The notes under the pieces were generated by a model. It was given only the letters and a program-made list of their open reading frames with translations, ran no database searches and was not told the DNA's origin. The translations under genes and the position numbers were made by a program. This document shows, in pieces, positions 33,561 to 46,249 of a stretch of DNA of 64,000 nucleotides. This DNA is from Bolinopsis microptera (lineage: Eukaryota; Ctenophora; Tentaculata; Lobata; Bolinopsidae), in the NCBI RefSeq assembly GCF_026151205.1, contig NC_087076.1, forward strand, positions 1,373,692 to 1,437,691, written 5' to 3'. Numbering within the stretch: position 1 is the stretch's first letter; every line of letters begins with the position of its first letter.

Positions 33561-34385
33561 CTAGTCAACAACCCAATCAAAATTAACAAATTCGTCATCA
33601 CATCCTATCGATTTGAAGTTAGTTCTCTCGGAAAAGTGGCAATTATTCATCTTATCAACAATAAACACTGTACTCGATACACTTCCAGATTCGATGTTGC
33701 CGTTTAGCACTGGGTAGCCCTCGTTGAAAACATGTCTGAACGATCCAGTGAGACCTCCTTCCACAGGGATCTCTGTTTTATCACTCAACATTAAAAATAG
33801 TTGGTCAACCAAATACTTGTCACGTGACGGTAAGTCAGGAAACTGCTGCTGAGAGAATGTCTCCAAAAGAGAAGAGAAGATCTCCCTACCAAACTGAGCT
33901 CTACTGTTGAAGTGGTCAGGAGGCAGATTTCCAAAACAATGTTCTCCGGGAGGTAGGGTTGTTAAGATGTTCTGGAAGAAATCATAAACGTAAAGACAGG
34001 GAGTTGAGCTTTTAAATTCGCCCATAAATAAATTAAAGTAATTATATTTGCCTTCTTTAATTGTCTCGACATATTTCTCTGCAGAATCTTCAGATTTAAG
34101 AAACCCCGGAACTAGCCCTCCTCTTGGAGACCTATCTGAACTGAACAGTATCCCTTTACCCTTGTTATGAACGTTAAGTAGCGCTGACACTTTGCCAGAC
34201 TTGGATACACCCAGCCAGGTCCCATCTGCAACACCACCTGGAGACGCATCCTTCCCTCCGTAGCAGTGCTGATCAGTCCAAAAGTGCGCTGGAAGTGTAG
34301 GTCGAGTCTTCACTTCATCTCGGTTAAAAGCTATTATCAGTTTAATCTCATGAATAGGAGAGGAGTTGATGAATAGTATACACAT
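33561..34385 (-). CDS. TANGO2: TANGO2-like NRDE-family protein
   Basis: Intronless, 274 residues from the ATG at 34385. I chose this start because Met-Cys begins the family (MCILF...), as in TANGO2 and NRDE proteins; the 38 codons upstream in frame are not conserved-looking. Signature NRDE is at residues 21-24 (AFNRDEVKTRP), GTWLG at 56-60, and a serine/glycine RSPRGGLV block follows. The C-terminal SSTVFIVDKMNNCHFSERT corresponds to the TN-ILVD...FTERS segment. The family is implicated in Golgi/ER organisation and in lipid or haem handling; its chemistry is unresolved. It lies tail-to-head with ARMC7 (376 bp upstream of that gene's start). Confidence 0.85.
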   Translation of the reverse strand: MCILFINSSPIHEIKLIIAFNRDEVKTRPTLPAHFWTDQHCYGGKDASPGGVADGTWLGVSKSGKVSALLNVHNKGKGILFSSDRSPRGGLVPGFLKSEDSAEKYVETIKEGKYNYFNLFMGEFKSSTPCLYVYDFFQNILTTLPPGEHCFGNLPPDHFNSRAQFGREIFSSLLETFSQQQFPDLPSRDKYLVDQLFLMLSDKTEIPVEGGLTGSFRHVFNEGYPVLNGNIESGSVSSTVFIVDKMNNCHFSERTNFKSIGCDDEFVNFDWVVD

Positions 34386-34938
34386 CTTTGAGACTGAATG
34401 GGTCGATGTATTCTTCAGAAAAGGTTGCCAAGTTTCACATGTCTTCAGTTCATTTCCTAGCAATGGGTACAATTTAGAGGAATTAAGTTGTGATATCAAA
34501 AGCTAGAAAGTAAAAGATAACAGCTTTATTTTTTGTCGCTGTCGCAACGTAAGCTACTTTCGTGACTCTTGAGTGAAATTCACAATCAAGGAAATATTTT
34601 GATGAGAAATAATTTAAAATCTCAAACGCCGACTCAGAAAATTTTACCGTATCACTGACAATAAATTACAAAATTATAAAGAAAAACCTGCAGACCACGT
34701 CTGTCAAAATAAGATTGAAAATAAGCTGGTATTGGTAATCAGATGAGTTATAATTTAAAATAAGCTCATAAAGAGACCTTATCTTGATATCGCTAATATG
34801 CAATTTAAAAAGAACTTTCGATGATGTTGAGTTAGTTATCAACCGCCCGACGTTAAATTCAAATAAAAATGTTCAAAGCAAGTCAAAACTTAACGCGTTT
34901 AAATACTTAAAATAACTCCCACCTATTACCTAATTAGA

Positions 34939-37243
34939 CTATTTGATGGCAGACTTTGTCTTTTTCTTCTGAGCTAACATCTTGTGGATTAATTCAGCTG
35001 ACTTGTTTCTCTTTTCTGCAATTTTCTTCTTCCTTTTGGCGCTATTACCTCCTCCACCGCAAGTCATCTCAACGTTTAATTTCCGGTCTTGGAATGACGT
35101 GTGATGGTAGAGCAGTGCGTTCTAGGAGTATAATGTTAGGATACTGTAACCTTTAAATGTTACTAGGATACTGTCAAACTGTAACCTTTAATTTGTCAAA
35201 GGTCGACATTTGTGCGTGAAAAATCTGTAATGAGTTCTATAAAGTTGACATGATATGGAGATTATTATATGAAAGAAATAGTCTTTTTAATGCATGAATT
35301 CAGCCGCATATATGCGAAGCAATAATGCATAAATCAAGGCCGGTAGAGTAATTTTACTAACCAACATAGCAGCTGAAGACTTGAATTCAACAAATGCACA
35401 TCCCCTAGGCTGTTTCTGTGCGTTCATCAACAACCTTACACCTTCAAGTTCACCTGAATATTCATTTTCTATATTAAAAGGCAGTAAAACATTAAATATA
35501 CTGGTGATAAGGTATTATATAATAACTATTAACTAGACACTTGCAAAATATGTAAAATATATATCATAATCTACTATAGTATGCAAAAACAGCTGAAAAC
35601 TAAAATACAACAACTATATATGCCACGTGCGTGTCTTTAATGTTACAGTACCTAAACTTTTAGTAATTATAAAGTTCACAACTCTGGCCGTACTATGTTA
35701 TAGTTACTATAATTTTAGTATAGAATTACGTTAAATGAGAATTACGTGGGGTTCTTGACATGAATAACGTATTTATGTACATCTAAATACTGATGTGCAG
35801 CCGGTTTATGGCTACTTTGGAATTACTCCGTTCCTATAGAAGACGTTTTTGGGGATAACATTTTATTTTAACAAATCTCGACCATTGATCGTTGCCTATC
35901 TTAAAGCTTGTTTACTTACTTACGTTATTCTCATATGTAATTAATGACCGACATATATAATATATGTACATTATACAATACAAGCAACAATTATATTCAC
36001 CTGGGCTGTGCATCATAAAAAGGGTGTGGAGACCCTGACTTCACGAATATAGAAATTTGTACATCGCCTAATCACAGTTTAGTAACAGTATAGCAGTAAT
36101 AGTTTAGTAACAGTATAGTTTAGTGGACATATTGTGTGGTGTGGTAACACTGCAACAGTTTTAAGACATTATTTCGCAAGGAATTTAAGAATCGTTTACA
36201 TAAGTGAAGGGGTTTGGAACTGCTTAAGTTAGTGTAATGTTTACGCAATATATATGCAAGTGTAAAATGGCCAAAATCTGGCTAACGTAAAATCGGACTA
36301 TATTAGCTTGAGGATAATCGTTTTATAATCGGTAAGTGTCACAAATTAACCTGTTAAAAAAGCATGATTATCTAAAGTTACTATTTCATTAGTTTTTTGG
36401 TAGTTTAAGGACAGACGTTTTTAAATGGTTGTTTTCGCAAATATACCTGTTTTTTAAAGCTTTAGTTAGTCATTATGCGATTAGTTTTTAGTTGTTTGTA
36501 GCTTGATAATGTTTTATCTAATCGGTTATACTCGCAAATATACCTGCTTTTTTAAAGTGGTCAGAAAGGGCTTCTTTTGTTACCGTGTACGGCAGATTTC
36601 CTGTGAAACATTGATTTAATAAAGTAGGTTGAACAATTATTATCAGCTAATCCAGATGAGTTCATACACTTCATACACAATCCTTCCAAATATTGCACAT
36701 TACAACGCACAGTGATTTCATTGAATCTTTGGGTTAATCAACTTCTCCTAGGGTGGAGGAGAGAGACCATACAATAATTAATAAATTGTTAAACCGCAAA
36801 AAAGCAGCAGATTTCGGATGAACATACCCACAAATAAGATAAAACGAGGCTTTTTCCCTGTCTTATTGGATTTCTCGGGGATGTCTGTGGCTTCATTAGA
36901 GTTTTCAGTCGCCTTCTCTGCATCTGGCTTTTTGGCAATTTCTTCTTTTTTGCATGAATTGTCCTTTTTTGTCTTTCTTTCTGCTGAGAATGTACAATAA
37001 ATGCAATTTTATATGAATGAAACGATTCTTAGAAGTCAAATAGTTAGGTTTTGCTGCCTTAACAGCTCCCGAAACTCGCCATATTAGCGGAAAATAGAAT
37101 AATAAAATACATTCGTTCGAACCTTTTATGGAACCAGAACTGTCTTTCTGTTTTATATTTGATTCTTCTTGAAATATCTTGTTAAATTTTCGTTGAAATC
37201 CATTTGTTGGCTTCTGAAGTTTAGAAGAATGTTTCTTTGCCAT
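34939..37243 (-). CDS. NOP6-like nucleolar RRM protein (5 exons)
   Basis: Exons 37123-37243, 36828-36983, 36544-36600, 35362-35453 and 34939-35121 splice in frame into 202 residues. The N-terminus is Lys-rich. One RRM follows: RFILFVGNLPYTVTKEALSDHF (RNP2-type, across exons 2 and 3) and PRGCAFVEF (RNP1, exon 4). The C-terminus reads ALLYHHTSF, then RKLNVEMTCGGGGN and a basic KKK tail. The INVE-T-GGGG feature and basic tail recall yeast Nop6 and related small RRM proteins of ribosome assembly, so a nucleolar RNA-binding role is likely but inferred. Introns run from 119 to 1090 bp; the largest lies between exons 3 and 4 (35454-36543) and holds no other gene. The exon 1 donor (GTTCGA) and exon 4 donor (GTTAGT) are weak. 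Confidence 0.8.
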
Positions 37244-38344
37244 GACTATCCTAAAAAGATTAATTGATTTATAAAACTTGAACTTTTAATGGAATGTGCA
37301 ATTGTTTTACTGTTTATACAATTGTATTTAGTGTTCACAACTACACACATTTTAAACTGATAAAATGATTGGTTGCAATTTGGACGGTAATAATGCGTAA
37401 GTGGTCAAACTTACTTAATTGCTGTCTTTAGTAAGTCAAAAGAATTACTTTTCAGCAGTTCAACATTTAATCTCGTCATATCGTTTATTTTACTCTCAAA
37501 ATAATTACCAATAAGATACGTCAGTGACAGGTGTAGTCTTAATATACCTAATATGGAATAATTAAATAAGGTAACTGCAGTTAAATAGTGGTGTAAGATA
37601 ACTACAGCTAAAACTTAGAGTGAGTGCTCATAAACTTGGTGGCGCCCTTCTATTGGGTTAGTCGTTTGGCATAAAATAAAAATAAAGAAAGCGAGCGAGC
37701 ACTGTTTTATCTAAGATTTACTTCATTCGCTTTAAAACGAAATAGACAAAATCGTGCTAGGATAGCGTTTTGAAAATCAACTGACCGTAGTTTATGCTAA
37801 ATCGCACTTTTTAATTGCTTTATAATAGGGTCGATAATTTGATATGATATATTACATTTTTCTTGAAAATATGGAATTACATTGCATAAGAGCCCACGTG
37901 TCATTCCTCTTAAATGAATTGTCTACTTAAAGTCATATCTAAGTGTTGATCGCAGTTCTGCACAGTTTGGCACCGAGTTCGTATTCACTGTCGGTTATTT
38001 TCCGTGCGAAGGTCTTGCCGAGTAGATCTTTGAAAAGTGTGATAACAAGTGTTTTATTGTTGTGGAATGTAGACCATCAGTAGTTTACGTTTTGCTGCAG
38101 ACAGTTGTCAACAAAGTCATAAGTCATTTTTAATAAATTCATATAGTAGTTTGTTTGGAGTAGAAAGTAGCGTGAGCTGCTACTTTCGCTACTTTCGCTA
38201 CTTTCGCTACTTTCTGAAATATTGTTGCAGGTCTATTTGTGGTATTTTTGTAAGTGATATGTACAAATATTGAAAAATTGTGAAACTATTTTGATTTACG
38301 ACATTCTGGACCACTTAATTATCCATAATAAAATATCGAACAGG
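37244..38344. other. intergenic between divergent NOP6-like and GPCR genes
   Basis: Shared upstream region of two divergently read genes. A short direct repeat CGCTACTTT (four times, 38178-38213) lies about 130 bp before the GPCR start. No ORF supported. Confidence 0.5.
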
Positions 38345-39577
38345 ATGCCACATACTGCAACACGACCTTTGGAAACTCCTTCCGAGGGAAAAACAACAAC
38401 TAGCGCCACTTACAGTTTTTATTACACAGTTACACCAGGATTGGAAAATGCTGGTGAACCAGAATTCAACGATATCACGGATAAAATCATAGGGTTTATT
38501 TTAACCATTTTCTTCGTTATTGGAACACTCGGAAATATAGGAAGTTTCGTTTATTTTCGCTCAAAGAAAAGATATGTATCAAGCACTACGTACATGTTGA
38601 TCACCGTGAACGATATCATTGTCAGTGTCACGGTTCTGCCTGTTGGGATATCTTTTCTATCAGCTCGAGAACCAGGACTGTTCTTTGGAAACGAAATCAG
38701 CTGTACTGTTTGGTGGTACTTGTGGCACAATGCTGTGAGAATGAGCATATTCCTGGTGATTTGTCTCTGCATTTCCAGGACATTGGCTTTAATAAAACCT
38801 TTCTACCCCCAGAAAATCCGTTTCCTCATTTTAGCAGTGGTGACATATTTTTTGCTACAGATAATCGAATTCATAGGATTTTACTTGGTAGTAGGGGTAA
38901 AGGTACACCAAATAAAGAACCAAGAAAACAAAAGGTTGGAGATATTATTTCATCCGATCAGCGCTCGCCCACAAATGTTTGTACCATTCTCAAGTTCAAA
39001 TACCACCACATTCCGGCTCTTCATTTTCATGAGAAACACGACCTTCTCAGCTCCAGCGTTCTTCGTTGCCGGGAGTTGTATCATATCTGCAGTATTGCTA
39101 AGAGAGAGTAACAAGCAGGTGCGACAGATGGAGATCAGAAAGTCCAGAAAAAGAGCAACAATAACAATTCTGCTGTTTGCTCTGGTGTACGGAGTTTGCA
39201 ATGTTCCTATGGTTGTTGAGTACATATTACAAACGAACGCGGCTAGCCGACAGGACGGTTGGGATTGGTTCAAAGATGTGTTTTCTTTCGACACACTGTG
39301 GAACTATTCTAACACTACTCATATCGTTCTGATAGCTGCAAACTCAGCTGCGAACCCAGTTCTGTACTACTGGAGAATGCCACAGCTGCGAGAGCTTATC
39401 TTAGCGGAGATAAAATGGAACAAACAAACAAATAACCTTCAAAGGGTACGTAACAGTGCGGTCCTGCTTTTTCAACCTCATTCACTTCACAGAGTAATTT
39501 ATCGTTGTCAGGATAGTTACAATACGTTAATTTCAACCAGACGCTCAGCTCGAGTTTCGCTAGAAACTAGCGTTTAG
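38345..39577 (+). CDS. rhodopsin-class (class A) G-protein-coupled receptor
   Basis: Intronless, 410 residues from the ATG at 38345 (an upstream in-frame extension from 38270 lacks an ATG and precedes the natural Ser/Thr-rich N-terminus). Seven hydrophobic segments are visible. Helix landmarks: GN in TM1 (N64), ND in TM2 (D90) instead of LAxxD, C120 before TM3, SRT at 144-146 replacing DRY (Arg kept), CNVP in TM6 in place of CWxP, and NPVLYY (N337) in TM7. It should signal through G proteins at the plasma membrane. The ligand is not predictable; it is an invertebrate-type orphan receptor. AATAAA follows near 39596. Confidence 0.85.
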   Translation: MPHTATRPLETPSEGKTTTSATYSFYYTVTPGLENAGEPEFNDITDKIIGFILTIFFVIGTLGNIGSFVYFRSKKRYVSSTTYMLITVNDIIVSVTVLPVGISFLSAREPGLFFGNEISCTVWWYLWHNAVRMSIFLVICLCISRTLALIKPFYPQKIRFLILAVVTYFLLQIIEFIGFYLVVGVKVHQIKNQENKRLEILFHPISARPQMFVPFSSSNTTTFRLFIFMRNTTFSAPAFFVAGSCIISAVLLRESNKQVRQMEIRKSRKRATITILLFALVYGVCNVPMVVEYILQTNAASRQDGWDWFKDVFSFDTLWNYSNTTHIVLIAANSAANPVLYYWRMPQLRELILAEIKWNKQTNNLQRVRNSAVLLFQPHSLHRVIYRCQDSYNTLISTRRSARVSLETSV

Positions 39578-40569
39578 TAAGAAAGATGAGCGGACAAAAT
39601 AAATTTGTATTATATGTTTATGATAACCGGGGTTTTCCTCATAATGTTAACCGACAACCGTTAATATTACTTATGCCAGAAGTCAGTTAATGGTTACTGA
39701 TTGCCCTGGACGTTTGATGACGTTTGAAGTAATTTTTTTTATTGAAATCTTTCAATTATTATCATCAGAATTTATTACAATATCAATGTTGTATAGAATT
39801 TCTAAAAATGGACTAGAGAAACCAAAAAATGCCTTGACAAGTGTACAGCGATGATAACAATCAGGGGACACCAATACACCCAAATAACCAAACAAAAGGC
39901 CTCGAGAGACCTGATGAAAAGTCGAGCAATTACATTGGGCCCCAAGATAATGATAAACTGCTGTTTCACTTAACGACAAAACTTCAGCAACGGGAAGAAT
40001 TTTATGGAGGGACAGATTTTTAATGATTTGTGTAATAAAAATTTGATCTGAGAGTACAGGCCTCGTTATAAATAGAGAAATCGTCCAAAGATGACTTCAA
40101 CGTGTCCATTTATGGACACATTCTAGAACTGTCATTTTATTGAGTGGAAAATGTTAATGATGTTGACTGTGTATTTTTTATTTGTACGTCATGTATTACT
40201 ATCCAAATTACTGGTGTATGCTTTTAAATACCGTTCATGATTCATCTTAAAAGTAATAGGTGATCCCATAAATTCAAAATAGGTTACGGTATGTTGAACA
40301 GTACTGTCCAAATCTGTACGAATATAGAAACACGCGCATAGGTAGAGATCTAGTTCACACTGGACACCGTATCCTGATTGTACTAGATTTTAAAGAACAG
40401 TTTTAGTTTTGGATAAATCAAACAGTAGGTTGGTAATATATCGAATTCAATTTATTGACAATGCCGAAACGACTAACATGCTACATTAGGCGGAAAACAG
40501 AAACCTATCTAAACTGGCAGCTCCAAAAACGAAACTAATATCACGAAATTGCGTGGTATTTAATGTATT
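39578..40569. other. intergenic (convergent GPCR and homeobox 3' ends)
   Basis: No gene. Contains the GPCR polyadenylation signal (39596) and, on the minus strand, an AATAAA for the homeobox gene near 40450. Confidence 0.5.
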
Positions 40570-41385
40570 TTAGCACTTCATCAATCTTGCCATGGAAGTA
40601 GAATGGTCGATTCCCATTTTCTGTTTCATCATACGGCGCTTGTTCTGAAACCAGTACATGACAGTTTTTACTGGAAGCCCAGTTTGCTCCGCCAAAACTT
40701 TTCGTCCTTCCTTGCTGAGGTAGGAATACTTTTGATACCAACTCTCCAAAACGGAGATGTTTTCTCCACCGATCTCGTGTCGGAGTCGGGGCCTCTTGGC
40801 CCGCAATCTTTCCCGCGATTCTTCTATAACCTCACGAGTCAGTATGATCCTACCATCTAGGGTTCTCTCCAGAGAAGAAGGATGAGGTCGTTTTCTAGAG
40901 GTCGTCTGTTTGAGCGAATCTACTTGATCGTGGCTAGGTAATCCTGATTGTACAGATGTGGGTGGTGATAGAGGTGCGATGATAATAGTTTTACTGCGGG
41001 CAGGTTGGGGTTTTAAAGGGATCTTGATAGGTCGTTGAGCTCGAATTGGTTCAGGTTTTACAGGAGTAATAATCTGCCGAGGTTTGGTATCCAAGAGACG
41101 TCTGGAAGACTTAGGAGTAGTGTTGTTAGGGATGGACTGTAAAGAGAGTGAAGGCGGAGTAGGAATCTCAGAACAATGTAAATGGTGAACAAGGGGAGAT
41201 GTGAAACTGAGACTAGTCAAATCTTCATTGGGCGAGGGAATTGAGATTATAGGCTTCAAGGATCTGTCCGAATGAGGAATAGCTTTTCCCTGTAGAAATA
41301 ATGAAGATTCTCTCAGTTGGAAACTTAGAAGTCGTTCCACAAACAAAGGATCAACAAGGGGTGGGTCACAAGGTTCAAGATGCAT
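40570..41385 (-). CDS. divergent homeobox transcription factor
   Basis: Intronless, 271 residues from the ATG at 41385. The homeodomain occupies residues 198-257 near the C-terminus: LESWYQKYSYLSKEGR for helix 1 to loop, and recognition helix VKTVMYWFQNKRR with W245, F246, N248 and R250 (homeodomain positions 48, 49, 51, 53). The N-terminal 190 residues are Pro/Ser/Lys-rich and low in predicted structure. The start of the domain (RPRLRHEIGGEN) departs from ordinary ANTP and PRD classes, so no class is assigned. A nuclear DNA-binding role follows from the fold. Lack of introns is unusual for homeobox genes and could mean retro-origin, though the reading frame is intact. Confidence 0.85.
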   Translation of the reverse strand: MHLEPCDPPLVDPLFVERLLSFQLRESSLFLQGKAIPHSDRSLKPIISIPSPNEDLTSLSFTSPLVHHLHCSEIPTPPSLSLQSIPNNTTPKSSRRLLDTKPRQIITPVKPEPIRAQRPIKIPLKPQPARSKTIIIAPLSPPTSVQSGLPSHDQVDSLKQTTSRKRPHPSSLERTLDGRIILTREVIEESRERLRAKRPRLRHEIGGENISVLESWYQKYSYLSKEGRKVLAEQTGLPVKTVMYWFQNKRRMMKQKMGIDHSTSMARLMKC

Positions 41386-42271
41386 TTCGAGATTGGTCAA
41401 TCGAAATAATGATACTATTCGTAAAAGATATTGGTAACACTGGTGTAGTTATTGAAAGAGAAATTGGTATTTAAACAAAAAGGTGGCATCTTGTTAGACT
41501 TAGTTAAATTGCAATTATTAGGTTGATCTAGGGAGGTCTCCCCAGCCCTCCCCAGCCCTCCTCAGCCCACTAATAATTACATGACAACATGTGACCTGAT
41601 TGGCAGTCAGTACTCGGCTTGAGAATCACGTGATCATATGAACCGTCTGGAATCATGTGATTAGAATCAGCGTCGTCATCTTCATAGAAAATAGGAGTAG
41701 GTGAGACGATCCCAAAATACAGTCACATGATATCTCTTACGAAATCCTTATCATGCACATTATATGACTAGATCAGAACAGAGGACTAGTTTCTTATCCG
41801 AATAAAAAGAATAGACAAACAGTCAGCCGTAGACAACTAATGCGATCCTGTGAGTTGTGACAAATGTGAACAAAGAGTTACCAGGATGTATTGACTTCTA
41901 GATTGTAGATTGTAGAATATACTACAAATTTCTTAATGCTTAAAAAAATTCAACTCTGTGGCGTATTTAATGAGTAAGAATCAAGAAAGTTCGTTGAAGA
42001 ATTGTTGGACAAAATAATCGAAATGAAAATCATACTTAACCACAGTCCACACTACCAATATCAACACTCAACAGTAACACCCGAATATGCAACACCCGAG
42101 ATAATTTCATTTGAAAGCTGCGTAATATGTCTAGTACGATTGGTTTATTGTAGAAGGGACCATCTAAAAACATGCTATAGTCTATAATTTATAAATTCGT
42201 TTATAAACGAATTTCGAGCGAAACCGCTAAATTAATTGAATAGCTGACGATATAAAATATAATTAATATAC
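41386..42271. other. intergenic upstream of homeobox gene
   Basis: No ORF. Direct repeats CTCCCCAGCCCTC (41538-41565) and a TCACGTGATCATATGA palindromic E-box cluster (41625-41641) lie 150-250 bp upstream of the homeobox start and could be regulatory. Confidence 0.45.
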
Positions 42272-42273
42272 AG

Positions 42274-42305
42274 GGTGGCCCAGAAGTAACTGCCCACACG
42301 CAACC
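42274..42305 (+). mobile_element. mariner-like left terminus (solo)
   Basis: TA followed by CAGGGTGGCCCAGAAGTAAC resembles the mariner-type end at 53944, but no matching right end was found before the next gene. Confidence 0.4.
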
Positions 42306-42994
42306 CTTTAATAACTAACGTAAATCTTCTTAGAATTGCACAGAAATTTCAAAAATTATAAATACGGTATGGGTCAAACTTAGATTTCCTGAAAGTTTCG
42401 TCAAAGTTAATTAATTTAATATAATATATGTGCGCGTGACTAGGCTGCATACTGGTCACAAAATCTGTTCCGCGCGTTCAGACTCCAGTACAGCAAAATT
42501 TTGGAGTGTCCCTACCATCAGACTGGAACAGTGGGTGAACAGTGAAGCCGATCATTGATTTTTGTGGGAAAATGGATAACCACGTTTATATTTCCCGGCA
42601 AGAAAATAACAAAAACATAAGGAAAATACGATCTGAAACAGGAACATAAGACGCATCAGACATTTTGCTTATGGTCTACCATAGTCAGTCGTGCGGCCTC
42701 ATAAAAATAACCATAGAATTGGAAAAAGAGCAAGCAAATATTGCGAAGGATTTAATTCAATAGATGATCAGCAAACAATTTTAACAAAACTTCGCCAGAT
42801 TTTGCGACCAACAAGGCGGTGAATATTTTTATGAAGGAGCACGTGGCAACATAGCAACGAAAAAAAACGGGTATTTTCCCTGTAATTGAGCACGTGGAGC
42901 TCAGTTTTTCAAATTTTAAATCTCTTTTGTTGTACAATTAACTACACAACGTTAAAGTTTGACGGACACTTCTCGGTTCATCTTCCGACCAGTC

Positions 42995-44030
42995 ATGAAA
43001 ATCATGATTCTAATTGCACTTTTGTGCATTGCTCCAACAACACTGTACCTACTAAACGAATATGACGTCATCAAACAGTCAGAGCCAGAGGGTAAGCACA
43101 AAATCATCCATTTTACAAATCTTCCAATTTCATACGGTTCTTTTATTTCCCATCCCTTCTTCGGAACAAAGAGTTGAATTAACAAATTCCTTTTCGTTTC
43201 AGAATTTACAAGAATGCTACACCACGACTACATTGAGCTGTTGAACAAGGTTTGCAGGGTTCCATTTGGTACAAATCGAGGAAGTCTGCAAAGTGATAAA
43301 TGCTTCTTAGAACTGTTTCATCTTCACGAAAAAGTAGGATTAAAATCAGCAGAGCTTTACGAGGAGATCAATCGATATAGCAGTGAGTGTTTACAAAATT
43401 TCAATTTTAAGAATTTTCCGAATTATTTTTTGTCATTAATTTAGACTTGTTTACGAAAGTATAGATTTCAGATTAGTTCAATGACAGATCATGAACATAT
43501 CAGTACAATGATAATTTTCAGACATGATGGTTGAGATAGAAGGAGAAGATCCGGTGACAGGACACTCCTATTATTCAAAGGAGATGATAAGCTACAAAAT
43601 GTCATATTCCTATCGGAACTTCCTAGAACCAATACTCCTCAAGGCAAATGACATGGTAGCACAAAATGCTAAACATGTTGCTGCAAAAATCTTTGCGATC
43701 GGCATAGTCATCTCAATCGTTTTCCTTGTCTTATCCAGGTGAGATTTCAACGTTTTAATTAATTTCATATTTTACGTAGGTATTCGGGACAATCGATATC
43801 TTAATGGTAAATTCGCTAAAATTGAATCGTACATTTCTTCTAACAATCATTTCTTCAGATTAACGAAACCTGACAGCTATGCCCTACCAAAGCCAAACTT
43901 TTACGATACCTCAAAAACGCAAAGAAAATCTTTCTTGTTCGGGAAGCTCCAGAAATACTTCTACGGACTAGATATCAAGGAACTGCCATTGCCCGGTGCT
44001 TATAACAAGGGGCCCAAGTATTGCCCATGA
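42995..44030 (+). CDS. single-pass/double-hydrophobic small membrane protein, unknown (4 exons)
   Basis: Exons 42995-43091, 43203-43382, 43522-43738 and 43859-44030 join in frame (phases 1, 1, 2; donors GTAAGC, GTGAGT, GTGAGA) into 221 residues. The N-terminal MKIMILIALLCIAPTTLYLL is a signal peptide or anchor. A second hydrophobic helix (AKIFAIGIVISIVFLVLS) precedes a basic, Pro-rich C-terminal tail. The middle part is mixed alpha-helical with a few Cys residues. The consistent splice sites and AATAAA at about 44092 support a real gene. I do not recognise the family. Topology suggests a secretory-pathway protein with a short cytosolic tail. Confidence 0.75.
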
Positions 44031-45059
44031 AAATGCGGTCACAATGAAGGAGCTACAGATTGAAGAACGATCTCTACTACTGTATTCCAGATAATAAATG
44101 ATGAGACGATATTGACATAGTGGACAATTATGTACTGGGTTTCGTTGGGAATTGTAGCCAATGGAAAATGAAATGATTATTTTCGATTTTGAAAATATCA
44201 ATAATTGAAATGATAATGCTGTCATCGAGTTTTATACAGCTTTACATTTTGAACAGTCAATTATTGAGCTTTGGATGTTATTGAAATTAAGTTTTTAGTT
44301 TTGAATTTTGAAGAGTCTATAATTGGAGTTTAGATGCAATCAAGTTTGATCAGTTTTAAGTTGCATCGATAATTAGAATTTTGATAATTTGAAATTTGAC
44401 ATTTTGAAAATTTTTAATTTAAATGGTTGGGTTGAATTTATGTTCTTATACCATCTTATACTATATTATTATCCCAAAAAACCACAAATCTCAAAAAAAG
44501 TTTTAAAAGAACCCTAAATCCAAAAAAATTGTTTTATTTTGAAATAAACAGGACAAAATCGGCCCCACGAGCCACGACTCACGAGTATTTATAGTGATAC
44601 ATTCCAGACCCTGAGGAAACTGGACCCAGTATCTGGTTAACGTTTATGCTTTACTTGTGAGCGGTCCAAAACTGAAGATCACCTCGTTATTTGCTTGAAA
44701 ACCCCACACGAGTAATGAACATTGTGTTATTTGTGCCCACTGCCAGAAACCATAGCAGACTAGCAGATAATCTGCAAGGAAATTATCGATTTCTGAGGAA
44801 ATTTCTGGTGCCAAAGAGGAAATTTATAAAGTCTACTATCTGAATTTTGAAACATTTTACCATACATTTTCTGGGGTAAAGAGGGAATTTTCTAACACCC
44901 ATCCAAAATTGTTGACAAATCCACAGCCTTCCAAATGTAGGTACAGACCGAACAAGTATTTTCTGCTCATAATGATCATGGGGTAGCATGAAACATGAAC
45001 TTGAAGTAGTTTCCAGAAAAACTTTGAAAATAATATCGATTTAGAAAATTTTCTAAAAA
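44031..45059. other. non-coding, AT-rich
   Basis: 3' UTR of the preceding gene, then simple TTTTGAATTTTGA-like sequence (44240-44420). GATCATGGGGTAGCATGAAACATG at 44973-44997 is a motif that recurs elsewhere. Confidence 0.45.
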
Positions 45060-45321
45060 AATTAGGCGTTCAGGATTTTCAGAGAAAACAATATAGGTGT
45101 TTTAATATTGAATGGGCGTGGTCTAAAATATTCGAATTTTCAAATTTTGACGACGGAATCCTCGAACCAGTAAGTACAGTATGCCATCTGCAAAGCAACA
45201 GCTCTCAAATACCGAACCAGTAAGTACAGTATGCCATCTGCAAAGCAACAGCTCTCAAATATAAAACTCAGCGGAGGTATAAGACCAAACGTTTGCACAC
45301 TGACTTTTGGCCCACCCTGTA
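45060..45321 (+). mobile_element. mariner-type MITE, right part, with internal duplication
   Basis: Matches the right end of the element at 53944-54710 (AATATAGGTGTTTTAATATTG through GGCCCACCCTGTA). The segment GAACCAGTAAGTACAGTATG...CTCTCAAATA is present twice in tandem. The left part is missing. Confidence 0.7.
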
Positions 45322-46103
<782 letters not shown>

Positions 46104-46167
46104 CAATTTGTGTCGATCGTAGGCATCATGAAGAAGAGTCTGTTTAGATCTTATTACTATTCCTTGG

Positions 46168-46224
46168 CTAACACACTAAAGATTATTAATATAGATGCTA
46201 TATTAATAATCTTTAGAGTGTTAG
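46168..46224. repeat. 27-bp-arm hairpin with 3-nt loop
   Basis: CTAACACACTAAAGATTATT...ATAG, loop ATG, then the inverse with one mismatch. The pairing extends further outward with gaps. Confidence 0.8.
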
Positions 46225-46249
46225 CACTAATAATTATTACTATACTAAC

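Noticed and set aside
38270..38344. Upstream extension of the GPCR start
   Set aside because: The frame begins at a TTG; the ATG at 38345 precedes a normal receptor N-terminus.
38710..39294. Alternative ORFs overlapping the GPCR
   Set aside because: Other-frame shadows; the receptor frame has all helix landmarks.
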